Assembly (NCBI GenBank): GCA_009922885.1 | Contig: RFUP01000121.1 | Coordinates: 1 to 6,698 of the forward strand | Origin: Paracoccaceae bacterium | Lineage (GTDB): Bacteria; Pseudomonadota; Alphaproteobacteria; Rhodobacterales; Rhodobacteraceae | Length of the DNA stretch: 6,698 bases | Direction: 5' to 3' | Part shown: positions 1-6,108 of the stretch, one piece after another | Layout of the letters: each line of letters opens with the position of its first letter | Position numbering within the stretch: position 1 is the first letter of the stretch | Position numbers and translations under genes: made by a program | Notes under the pieces: model-generated | What the model was told of the DNA's origin: nothing | The model's database searches: none | What the model saw: the letters and a program-made list of their open reading frames with translations, nothing else

Positions 1-24
1 CTTTCTCTTTTCGAAATATCCCGG

Positions 25-47
25 GGTCCGGGGCAGCGCCCCGGTCC
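25..47 (-). terminator. Probable terminator hairpin after tex
   Basis: The arms CCGGGGC (28-34) and GCCCCGG (38-44) pair perfectly around a 3-nt loop. A mismatch at 27/45 and two more pairs (25-26 with 46-47) extend the stem. It starts about 15 nt past the tex stop codon in the direction of tex transcription. The minus strand continues with CCCCGGGATATTT and then an A-rich run, so a true U-tract is weak (ATATTT). This is a likely factor-independent or assisted terminator, or a 3'-end stabiliser. Termination itself is inferred. Confidence 0.55.
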
Positions 48-62
48 GCCCGCACCGCTGGC

Positions 63-2378
63 TCAGCGCTTCCGCATCGCGTCCCGCAAAGCTGCACCAA
101 AGGCCCCGCCGCTCTCCGGCGGCCCCGCTTGCGCCGAACGCGGTGCGGGTTTGCCACCCTTTGGCGCGCTCCTGTCCGAACCGCGTTCTGCCCGCGCCTC
201 CTTGGCCGAGGCGCCGCCATCCTTGCGCATGGTAAGGCCGATGCGCTTTCGCGGCACATCCACTTCCGTCACCCGCACCTGCACCACATCGCCCGCCTTC
301 ACCACCTCGTGCGGGTCTTTGACGAAACGGTCCGCCAATTGGCTCACATGCACCAACCCGTCCTGATGCACGCCGATATCCACGAAGGCCCCGAAAGCGG
401 CCACATTGGTCACGGTGCCTTCCAGCACCATGCCGGGTTTCAGATCCTTGATATCCTCCACCCCGTCGGTGAAGGTCGCGGTCTTGAACGAAGGGCGCGG
501 GTCTCGCCCCGGCTTTTCGAGTTCCGCCAGAATATCCTTCACCGTGGGCAAACCGAAGCGCTCGTCCACGAACTGCGCCGCATTCACCCGCTGCAAGGCC
601 GCCGTATCCCCCATCAAGGCCCGGATATCGCGCCCGCAAGCCTTCACGATCCGCCGCGCCACGTCATAGGCTTCGGGGTGCACCGAGCTTGCGTCCAGTG
701 GCTCCTCGCCCCCCGTGATCCGCAAAAACCCCGCGCATTGCTCGAAGGCACGCGGGCCAAGGCGCGCCACGTTCAACAACTCCTTCCGCGCCTTGAACGC
801 GCCATTTGCGTCCCGATGCGCCACCACAGCCTCCGCCAATCCCGGCCCGAGGCCAGAGACATGGCTCAAGAGCGCCGCCGAGGCCGTGTTCAAATCCACC
901 CCCACCGCGTTCACCGCGTCTTCCACCACTGCTTCCAGCGATTTTGACAGCCGATGCTGGTCCACATCATGCTGGTACTGGCCCACGCCAATGGATTTCG
1001 GCTCGATCTTCACCAATTCCGCCAGCGGATCCTGCAACCGCCGCGCGATACTCACCGCACCGCGTAACGAAACGTCGAGGCCCGGAAACTCGCGCGCCGC
1101 CAGTTCGGACGCCGAATACACCGAGGCCCCCGCCTCGCTCACCACCACTTTCAACGGCGCCTTCACCGTCTTCGGAATGGCCTTCAGCGCATCCGCCACC
1201 AACCGCTCAGTCTCGCGGCTCGCCGTGCCATTGCCGATGGCGATCAATTCCACCCCGTGCCGCGCCACCATCCGCAGGATCTCCGCTTCCGCGCCGCGCA
1301 CATCCATCTTTGGCTGGAACGGATAAAGCGTCGCCGTCTCCAGCAGCTTCCCCGTCGCATCCACCACTGCCGCCTTCACCCCGGTCCGGATGCCCGGATC
1401 AAGGCCCAGCACAGGCTTCGCCCCCGCCGGAGCCGCCAAAAGCAAATCCTTGAGATTGCGTGCAAAAACCCGGATCGCCTCTTCCTGCGCCCGCGCCCGC
1501 ATATCGCCCATCAGGTCCACCATCATCGACATGGAAAGCTTCACCCGCCACGTCCAGCCCGCCGCCGCGCGCAGCCACTTGTCGCCCGCGCCCTCGCCTG
1601 CTGCCTCCACCACTGAGGCCACCATCGCCTCCGCCCGCGCCTTCCCGGCCTCAGGCTCCGGCCCGATATCGAGCGAGATGATCCCCTCTTTCGACGCCCT
1701 CAGAAGTGCCAAAGCCCGGTGCGAGGGGATCGTCGCCCAAGCCTCCGAGTGGTCGAAATAATCCGAGAACTTCGCCCCTTCCTGCTCCTTGCCGGGGATC
1801 ACCTTCCCCGTCACCAGCGCTTCTTTATGCAACCAAGCGCGCAACCGGCCCAATAGCCCGGCGTCTTCCGTCAAGCGCTCCGCCAGAATATCCCGCGCGC
1901 CCTCCAATGCGGCCTTCGCATCCGCCACAGCCTCGGTCACGTATCCCGCGGCCAGTGCCTCCGGCACCGCGTGCCGATCCGCCAGAATGGCGTCCAGAAG
2001 CGGCTCCAGCCCGTTTTCCTTCGCGATCATCGCCTTGGTGCGCCGCTTCGGCTTATAGGGCAGGTAAATATCCTCCAGCTCCGCCTTGGTCCCCGCCTTG
2101 GCAATCGAGCGCGCCAGATCGTCGGTCATCTTGCCTTGCTCGGTGATCGAAGCGAAAATCACACCTCGCCGATCCTCCATCTCGCGCAGGTAGCCCAAAC
2201 GGTCGGCCAGCGTGCGAAGCTGCGTGTCATCCAGGCCTCCCGTCACTTCCTTCCGGTAGCGCGCCACGAAAGGCACCGTCGCGCCTTCGTCCAACAGCCC
2301 CACTGCCGCCACCACCTGTCGGGCATTGGCCCCGATCTCCTTGGCAATCGTCTCGGCAATACGGGCTGCAGTATCCAT
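63..2378 (-). CDS. tex: Tex, S1-domain RNA-binding protein (YqgF-like/HhH/S1)
   Basis: This encodes a complete Tex (toxin expression/transcription accessory) protein of about 771 residues, the usual family length. The N-terminal Tex module contains VPFVARYRKEVTGGLDD (about residues 35-51) and DIYLPYKPKRRT (about 103-114). A YqgF/RNase H-like domain begins at VLGLDPGIRTG (about 323). GVGQYQHDVDQ (about 464-474) is also typical. A helix-hairpin-helix region follows (about 495-560, with LSHVSGLGPGLAEAVVAHR), and then an S1 RNA-binding domain (about 648-718, GMVLEGTVTNVAAFGAFVDIG). The last 50 residues are a basic, Gly/Ala/Pro-rich tail. Family knowledge: Tex is a cytoplasmic nucleic-acid-binding protein linked to transcription and RNA decay, and its exact role is unsettled. 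ATG at 2378 is preferred over the in-frame GTG at 2381 because GGAG lies 6 nt upstream of the ATG but only 3 nt from the GTG. The gene appears monocistronic, with its own leader and 3' hairpin. Confidence 0.96.
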   Translation of the reverse strand: MDTAARIAETIAKEIGANARQVVAAVGLLDEGATVPFVARYRKEVTGGLDDTQLRTLADRLGYLREMEDRRGVIFASITEQGKMTDDLARSIAKAGTKAELEDIYLPYKPKRRTKAMIAKENGLEPLLDAILADRHAVPEALAAGYVTEAVADAKAALEGARDILAERLTEDAGLLGRLRAWLHKEALVTGKVIPGKEQEGAKFSDYFDHSEAWATIPSHRALALLRASKEGIISLDIGPEPEAGKARAEAMVASVVEAAGEGAGDKWLRAAAGWTWRVKLSMSMMVDLMGDMRARAQEEAIRVFARNLKDLLLAAPAGAKPVLGLDPGIRTGVKAAVVDATGKLLETATLYPFQPKMDVRGAEAEILRMVARHGVELIAIGNGTASRETERLVADALKAIPKTVKAPLKVVVSEAGASVYSASELAAREFPGLDVSLRGAVSIARRLQDPLAELVKIEPKSIGVGQYQHDVDQHRLSKSLEAVVEDAVNAVGVDLNTASAALLSHVSGLGPGLAEAVVAHRDANGAFKARKELLNVARLGPRAFEQCAGFLRITGGEEPLDASSVHPEAYDVARRIVKACGRDIRALMGDTAALQRVNAAQFVDERFGLPTVKDILAELEKPGRDPRPSFKTATFTDGVEDIKDLKPGMVLEGTVTNVAAFGAFVDIGVHQDGLVHVSQLADRFVKDPHEVVKAGDVVQVRVTEVDVPRKRIGLTMRKDGGASAKEARAERGSDRSAPKGGKPAPRSAQAGPPESGGAFGAALRDAMRKR

Positions 2379-2384
2379 CACTCA

Positions 2385-2388
2385 CTCC
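2385..2388 (-). promoter_or_regulatory. Ribosome binding site of tex (decides the start)
   Basis: The minus strand reads GGAGTGAGTGATG. The GGAG core is 6 nt from ATG (2376-2378) and 3 nt from the upstream in-frame GTG (2379-2381). The spacing favours the ATG, shortening the longest possible frame by one residue. Confidence 0.6.
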
Positions 2389-2404
2389 ATCGGTTGGGAG
2401 GCCC

Positions 2405-2433
2405 GTTCTAACCGTCTCCAACACCAAGTCCAA
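2405..2433 (-). promoter_or_regulatory. Candidate promoter of tex
   Basis: On the minus strand TTGGAC (2428-2433) and TAGAAC (2405-2410) are separated by exactly 17 nt, giving a possible housekeeping -35/-10 pair with a short leader of roughly 20 nt before the tex ATG. The -35 match is modest and the -10 matches 4 of 6 consensus bases. No transcript data were available, so this is a weak prediction. Confidence 0.3.
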
Positions 2434-2615
2434 GGATTCGCGCGCCTTTCCTCCCCGGTTCAGGGGGCATACACTCGCCCCTCAGCTGAACGCTTCACCC
2501 GCTTCTCAGAGCTTTCGCACGGCTTCTCGGACGTCCTTGGGCTGGGCGCTGCGCTTTACACGTTCTCCGCCCGCCGCGACACTTCAACGCTCCACCGTGC
2601 CGCTCTACACATGGC
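2434..2615. other. Non-coding DNA upstream of tex, with a bulged hairpin
   Basis: Together with the tex promoter region this is a gene-free stretch of about 235 bp between the dctM terminator and tex. I see no credible coding frame and no tRNA-like fold. Its one clear structure is an imperfect inverted repeat at 2458-2491: GTTCAG (2458-2463) pairs with CTGAAC (2486-2491), and GGGGC (2464-2468) pairs with GCCCC (2477-2481), with an 8-nt loop and a 4-nt bulge (2482-2485). The bulge plus the start of the right arm forms the palindrome TCAGCTGA (2482-2489). It could be a leader structure of tex if transcription starts further upstream, or an operator. Its function is unknown. Confidence 0.4.
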
Positions 2616-2654
2616 AAAACGCGCGCGTGGGGCTCACCCTCACGCGCGCGTTTT
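2616..2654 (-). terminator. Strong terminator after dctM (possibly bidirectional)
   Basis: The arms AAAACGCGCGCGTG (2616-2629) and CACGCGCGCGTTTT (2641-2654) are perfect 14-bp inverted repeats around an 11-nt centre that can add about three further G-C pairs. The hairpin begins 14 nt beyond the dctM stop codon. A-runs lead in and T-runs lead out on both strands, so it could stop transcription from either side. No gene converges on it here, so its main role is ending the dctPQM transcript. Confidence 0.85.
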
Positions 2655-2668
2655 GATGTTTCAAGGCT

Positions 2669-4069
2669 CTACGCCAGTGAAGGCAGGTAAAGCACAATCG
2701 CCGGGAAGGCCACGAGGAGGCCAATCGTCACCGCATCCGCAATGAAGAACGGCGTCACGCCACGGAACACGTCCTGAACCGTCAGGTCATCGCGCACCCC
2801 CGCCACCACGAAGCAGTTCAGGCCAATCGGTGGCGTGATCAGGCAGAACTCCGCCATTTTCACCACCAAAATCCCGAACCAGATCGCGCACATCGGGCCG
2901 GACATGCCAAACGCACTATCCGCCGCCGCCACGTTCTCCCCGCCATTGAGCGCCATCACCGCCGGATAAACCACCGGCAACGTCAAAAGCAGCATCCCGA
3001 TCGCATCCATGAAGCACCCCAGCACCGCGTAGGCCAAGAGGATGCAGATCAGGATCATCATCGGGCTGTAATGCAGCGAGGAAATCCAGTCCGCGAACGC
3101 ACCCGGCAGATCCGCGAACCCAAGGAAGCGCACATAGATCAACACCCCCCAGATGATCGTGAAGATCATCGCCGAAAGCTTCGCCGTTTCCATCAGCGCG
3201 TCACGAAACTCCTTCCAGCCCATCTTCTTCCAAAGCGCCATCAGGAACACCACGAAGGCCCCCAAAGCGCCCCCTTCCGTCGGCGTGCCCCAGGCGTCGC
3301 CCCCGAACGGGTTGTAGATGAAGACGATGATGATGAAGACCACGAAGAAAATCGGGAAGGCCGGCGGCAGCGAAACGAACCGCTCCTTCCACGAATACCC
3401 CCCCACGGGCGGCCCCATCTTCGGCCAAAGGAGCGCCATACCAATGATCAGCGAGCCATAAATCACCGCCGAGAACGCGCCCGGAATGAAGCCCGCGAGC
3501 AACAGCTTGCCCACATCCTGCTCCACGATGATCGCATAGATCACAAGGATCGCCGAAGGCGGGATCAGCGAGGCCAATGTGCCCGCCGCCGCCACAACCC
3601 CCGCCGCAAAGCGCTTGTTATAGCCCATCGCCTGCATCTCGGGGATCGCGATCCGCGCGAACACCGCCGAAGTGGCCACCGACGCCCCCGACACCGCCGC
3701 GAAGCCCGCCGTCGCAAACACTGTCGCCACAGCCATCCCGCCCGGAAGCCAGCCAAGCCAGCGTTTTGCCGCCTCGAACAGCGCCGTCGTCAGGCCTGCG
3801 TAATAGGCCAGATACCCGATCAGCACGAAGGTCGGGATCAGGCTCAACTCCTGGCTTGCCACTTTCGAATGCGGCACCTGGCCCGCGGTTTTCACCGCCA
3901 CACCAATAGCCCAGCCAAATTGCTCCGGCGCATAGCCCTTCTTCGCCCAGAAGATCCACACGAGGCCCAGAAGCCCGGCAATCGCCGCAGCAAAGCCCAC
4001 GCGCATCCCCAGCACGACCATCACGAAGAGGCCGCCCGTTACGATCAGACCAATATCAATCGAATCCAT
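2669..4069 (-). CDS. dctM: TRAP transporter large membrane subunit (DctM type)
   Basis: This is a 466-residue, strongly hydrophobic inner-membrane protein, the ion-coupled transport subunit of a TRAP uptake system. Family landmarks are in order: LSLIPTFVLIGYLAYYAG (about 75-92); the hallmark region about 121-197, with GFAAVSGASVATSAVFARIA, IPEMQAMGYNKRFAAGVVAA and GTLASLIPPSAILVIYAI; PTEGGALGAFVVF (about 263-275); CFMDAIGMLLLTLPVVYPA (about 352-370); and EFCLITPPIGLNCFVVAGV (about 407-425). It is somewhat longer than many DctM proteins (about 425-430). Much of the extra length is near residues 40-75, before the HSKVASQELS stretch, which I associate with one DctM subtype. The ATG lies 12 nt after the dctQ stop. 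The only Shine-Dalgarno candidate is a G-rich run (AAGGGGGCGG) that overlaps that stop, which suggests translational coupling. A terminator follows. The substrate cannot be read from the sequence. Confidence 0.95.
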   Translation of the reverse strand: MDSIDIGLIVTGGLFVMVVLGMRVGFAAAIAGLLGLVWIFWAKKGYAPEQFGWAIGVAVKTAGQVPHSKVASQELSLIPTFVLIGYLAYYAGLTTALFEAAKRWLGWLPGGMAVATVFATAGFAAVSGASVATSAVFARIAIPEMQAMGYNKRFAAGVVAAAGTLASLIPPSAILVIYAIIVEQDVGKLLLAGFIPGAFSAVIYGSLIIGMALLWPKMGPPVGGYSWKERFVSLPPAFPIFFVVFIIIVFIYNPFGGDAWGTPTEGGALGAFVVFLMALWKKMGWKEFRDALMETAKLSAMIFTIIWGVLIYVRFLGFADLPGAFADWISSLHYSPMMILICILLAYAVLGCFMDAIGMLLLTLPVVYPAVMALNGGENVAAADSAFGMSGPMCAIWFGILVVKMAEFCLITPPIGLNCFVVAGVRDDLTVQDVFRGVTPFFIADAVTIGLLVAFPAIVLYLPSLA

Positions 4070-4081
4070 CCGCCCGCCCCC

Positions 4082-4714
4082 TTATTTCTCGAAGCCGCCA
4101 ACATGGCGGGCCTCTTCTGCAGCTTGTTCCGCCGCACTCAGCACCAAAGGCACGCCAATCGGTCGCTCCGCCCCTTCCACGAAGGCCCGCGCATAGCCCC
4201 AAAGCTGCAAAGCCACGCGCACCGCCGTCAGCGAAAACGCCACCGGCACCAAGAGCTTCACCGGCCACAAAGGCAACGCGATATCGATGGAGCTATCGCG
4301 CGACCACAAAGGCGCTGCCCAATCGAAGCTCCGCTGGAAATGCGCCCAAGACCCCCAGATCAGCAAGATCAGGAGCGCCAGCGTGAAGAAAGTGGTCACA
4401 AATTCCGCCGCCCATCCGGCCCGCCCTTTGAGGCGTCCAATCAGGATGTCCATGCGGATATGCCCGCCCTGCCGCTGCGTCCATGCGATCCCGAGGAACG
4501 CAAGGAACGGCATCGCAAACTCGATCCAGTCCACATATCCCGGCAAAGGGGCATTGAAAAAGTTCCGGCCTGTCACCGAGAACACTGCAAGCAGCATCAT
4601 CAGGAAAACCGTCAAACCAGCAAAAAAAGCGAAAATGCTTTCCGCTTTCGCCAGCTCCCTGTCAAGCCGACTGAAGATGCTCCCATCCTCAAGAACCGCG
4701 CCGCCTCCGGCCAT
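4082..4714 (-). CDS. dctQ: TRAP transporter small membrane subunit (DctQ type)
   Basis: This is a 210-residue protein with four predicted membrane helices (about 28-50, 63-80, 100-122, 146-172), the normal DctQ plan. Family-like motifs are GRNFFNAPLPGYVDWIEF (about 49-66), FLAFLGIAWTQRQGGHIRMD (about 70-89) and SSIDIALPLWPVKLLVPVAF (about 141-160). Family knowledge: DctQ pairs with DctM in the inner membrane and is needed for uptake of substrate delivered by DctP. The hydrophilic C-terminal tail (about 173-210) is slightly longer than in minimal family members. The start is well supported: GGGGAGG (4722-4728) sits 7 nt upstream of the ATG. The gene follows dctP after a 90-bp spacer with two hairpins and precedes dctM by 12 nt. 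Confidence 0.93.
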   Translation of the reverse strand: MAGGGAVLEDGSIFSRLDRELAKAESIFAFFAGLTVFLMMLLAVFSVTGRNFFNAPLPGYVDWIEFAMPFLAFLGIAWTQRQGGHIRMDILIGRLKGRAGWAAEFVTTFFTLALLILLIWGSWAHFQRSFDWAAPLWSRDSSIDIALPLWPVKLLVPVAFSLTAVRVALQLWGYARAFVEGAERPIGVPLVLSAAEQAAEEARHVGGFEK

Positions 4715-4741
4715 GGCCCTGCCTCCCCTGATTATGAGAAT

Positions 4742-4769
4742 AAAAAGGCCGCCCCACCCCGGGCGGCCT
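4742..4769 (-). terminator. Terminator/attenuator between dctP and dctQ
   Basis: The arms at 4746-4754 and 4761-4769 (AGGCCGCCC/GGGCGGCCT on the plus strand) form a perfect 9-bp stem with a 6-nt loop. On the minus strand the stem runs straight into TTTTT and then ATT, the classic form of an intrinsic terminator. It lies inside the operon, so read-through must occur for dctQM to be made. The likely result is partial termination, giving more dctP than dctQM mRNA. That outcome is inferred. Confidence 0.75.
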
Positions 4770-4771
4770 GA

Positions 4772-4795
4772 TCCGGCCCCCGAAAGGAGGCCGGA
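4772..4795 (-). other. Second hairpin directly after the dctP stop
   Basis: On the minus strand TCCGGCCTCC and GGGGGCCGGA pair over 10 bp (one U-G wobble) with a 4-nt UUUC loop, starting 9 nt after the dctP stop codon. It has no U-run of its own and stands 2 nt before the terminator hairpin. A 3'-end stabiliser that protects processed or terminated dctP mRNA is the simplest reading (inference). Confidence 0.65.
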
Positions 4796-4804
4796 CTTGG
4801 TCCA

Positions 4805-5815
4805 TTACTTCTTGGCAGCTGCCAGCGAGGACTGCACCAGTTCGTAAAGCTCTTTGCCGGGGATGCCTGCGGCATCCATCTTGGCAATCCATGCCTCACG
4901 CACCGGGCCTGCCGCTTTTTCGCGGAACTCTGCCAGTTGGTCGTCCGAGAAGTTGACCTTGGTCACGCCTTTTTCTTCCAGCGTCTTGGCCCATTTGGTC
5001 ATGGTCTGGTTATTGTAGAAGTCGATGTAATAGGCGATCGCTTCATCCACCGAACCGTCCAGCGCCGCACGCTCGTCATCCGAAAGCGCGTTATAGGCGT
5101 CGATGTTCATCACCACCGGGCAGTTCACGGTGCCGGGGTTCAGGTTCTCGGTCCACCAGGTTGCCTGATCGATGGTGCGGAACGAAAGGTGCGCGTGGGG
5201 CGCGAAGGCCACCGTATCCACAACACCCGATTCCATCGCGTTATAGGCTTCTGCCGAGGTCACAGAAGTCGGAACCGCGCCCACAGTGCTGAACGCATCG
5301 CCAAGGCCACCGGTCGCGCGCACGCGCATGCCAGCCATCTTGTCGAGCGAGTCACGCGGATCGCCACGGCCCACGAGGTTGTACTGCGGCATCGGCGAGG
5401 ACATCAGCAGCTTCGCATTCCAGCGCTCGAAATCCTTCTGCACAGCCGGGTGCGCGTAAACCGCGTTCGACACAGCCACTTCTTCTTCCAGCGTCGACAC
5501 GCCGAGGAAGGGCAGTTCCAGAACCGTCACAGCGGGGTTCTTGTCTTCGTGATAACCCGCGCAGATCTGCGCCATTTCGAACGCGCCGATCTGGATGCCA
5601 TCGAGGTTCTCGGTGTTCTTCGAAAGACCACCGTAGCTGATGTTCATCGTGAAGCCGCCATTGGTCTTGGCGCTCACCAGCTCGGCGATTTTCTCGATAT
5701 GCTCGGTGAAGGCGCGGCGCTTACCCCAAACCGAAACGTTCCATTCCGTCGCAACAGCCTCCGATGCAAAGCCGAATGCGAGAGCCGCAACTGCGGCCTT
5801 CGTGAAAAGATTCAT
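4805..5815 (-). CDS. dctP: TRAP transporter periplasmic substrate-binding protein (DctP type)
   Basis: This is a 336-residue secreted binding protein that captures substrate in the periplasm and delivers it to DctQM. The N-terminus has a clear signal peptide: basic start (MNLFTK), hydrophobic core (AAVAALAFGFA), and probable Sec cleavage after A-V-A near residue 22, leaving TEWNVSVWG. The family signature is in GMRVRATGG (about 162-170). Its second arginine, about R166, corresponds to the arginine that in known TRAP binding proteins pairs with the substrate carboxylate. It is followed by SAEAYNAMESGVVDTVAF (about 197-214) and a WW pair (about 220-221) that may line the pocket. The frame is open upstream to a TTG at 5896, but this start is chosen because of the signal peptide and a good ribosome site. 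The substrate is unknown; a carboxylate-bearing small molecule is expected from the family. Confidence 0.94.
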   Translation of the reverse strand: MNLFTKAAVAALAFGFASEAVATEWNVSVWGKRRAFTEHIEKIAELVSAKTNGGFTMNISYGGLSKNTENLDGIQIGAFEMAQICAGYHEDKNPAVTVLELPFLGVSTLEEEVAVSNAVYAHPAVQKDFERWNAKLLMSSPMPQYNLVGRGDPRDSLDKMAGMRVRATGGLGDAFSTVGAVPTSVTSAEAYNAMESGVVDTVAFAPHAHLSFRTIDQATWWTENLNPGTVNCPVVMNIDAYNALSDDERAALDGSVDEAIAYYIDFYNNQTMTKWAKTLEEKGVTKVNFSDDQLAEFREKAAGPVREAWIAKMDAAGIPGKELYELVQSSLAAAKK

Positions 5816-5820
5816 GATGT

Positions 5821-5827
5821 CTCTCCC
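5821..5827 (-). promoter_or_regulatory. Ribosome binding site of dctP (decides the start)
   Basis: The minus strand has GGGAGAG followed by 5 nt (ACATC) and the ATG at 5815. Together with the signal peptide that begins at this ATG, it sets the start 27 codons downstream of the longest possible frame. Confidence 0.75.
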
Positions 5828-5862
5828 ATTGCGCGACCGCTCCCATGGGCCGCTTGGCAGGA

Positions 5863-5891
5863 AAGCTAGTTTGGAAAATCTGGTATGCCAA
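5863..5891 (-). promoter_or_regulatory. Candidate promoter of dctPQM
   Basis: On the minus strand TTGGCA (5886-5891, 5 of 6 matches to the -35 consensus) is followed after 17 nt by TAGCTT (5863-5868, 3 of 6 to the -10 consensus). This would give a leader of roughly 40 nt before the dctP ATG. The imperfect palindrome TGGTATGCCA (5881-5890) overlaps the -35 box. No sigma-54 type GG/GC pair was found. Prediction only. Confidence 0.35.
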
Positions 5892-5922
5892 CCCAAAATG
5901 GAGCGGCATAGGTGTTTCTACC

Positions 5923-5937
5923 GCTCAAATTTTGAGC
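5923..5937. promoter_or_regulatory. 15-bp palindrome upstream of dctP, operator-like
   Basis: GCTCAAATTTTGAGC consists of perfect 7-bp arms around one central base, the form expected of a dimeric regulator's binding site. It lies about 32 bp upstream of the candidate -35 box, a position more typical of an activator or distal operator. Two degenerate relatives sharing a CGCTC-N-A-TTTT core occur on the minus strand at 5891-5905 and 5986-6000. No regulator gene is in the window, so its identity is unknown. Confidence 0.45.
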
Positions 5938-6017
5938 ACTCAGAAGGCGACGGGATATTTTTCTGTGAGAAATAAGGTTTCACCTGTCGAAAATTGAGCG
6001 TCGTCTTGAGGCGAAAT

Positions 6018-6046
6018 CGGCGGGCAAGGGTCACCCTTGCCCGCCG
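6018..6046 (-). terminator. Perfect hairpin downstream of putA
   Basis: CGGCGGGCAAGGG (6018-6030) and its exact complement (6034-6046) form a 13-bp stem with a 3-nt loop, 62 nt past the putA stop. On the minus strand it is followed only by ATTTCG, so the U-tract is poor, but the stem is very stable. It most likely ends the putA transcript and insulates dctPQM from it. Confidence 0.7.
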
Positions 6047-6065
6047 CTGAACGTCATGACGCTTG

Positions 6066-6095
6066 CCATACGCAATCCATACGCAATCCATACGC
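6066..6095. repeat. 11-bp tandem repeat, 2.7 copies
   Basis: The unit CCATACGCAAT occurs at 6066-6076 and 6077-6087 exactly, followed by the partial copy CCATACGC (6088-6095). It lies between the putA stop codon (6109-6111) and its hairpin, so it would be transcribed in the putA 3' untranslated region. A 10-bp perfect palindrome, CGTCATGACG (6052-6061), lies beside it. Origin by slipped-strand duplication is likely. No function is evident. Confidence 0.85.
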
Positions 6096-6108
6096 CTCGG
6101 AAATGGCC

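Noticed and set aside
129..1761. Several overlapping plus-strand frames opposite tex
   Set aside because: They have low-complexity Pro/Arg/Ser-rich products and sit antisense to an intact, motif-complete tex.
3071..4771. Long open frame on the plus strand (566 codons) opposite dctM and dctQ
   Set aside because: It is very rich in Arg, His and Pro and matches no family I know. It is the usual antisense shadow of high-GC genes with biased third positions. dctM and dctQ on the other strand carry clear family motifs.
4937..5869. Open frame of 310 codons on the plus strand opposite dctP
   Set aside because: It is Arg/His/Val-rich with no recognisable domain, and lies entirely antisense to a well-supported signal-peptide protein.
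5816..5896. N-terminal 27-residue extension of dctP from a TTG start
   Set aside because: It would bury the signal peptide behind a charged segment, lacks a good ribosome site and overlaps the candidate promoter.
5952..5960. GGGATATTT on the plus strand, echoing the tail motif found after tex
   Set aside because: No GC hairpin precedes it and it is not at a gene end, so I treat the short match as chance.
5816..6108. Sigma-54 promoter for dctPQM, as in classic C4-dicarboxylate operons
   Set aside because: No GG-N10-GC pair with the expected flanking bases was found on the minus strand; the TGGCAT near 5885-5890 lacks a -12 GC.
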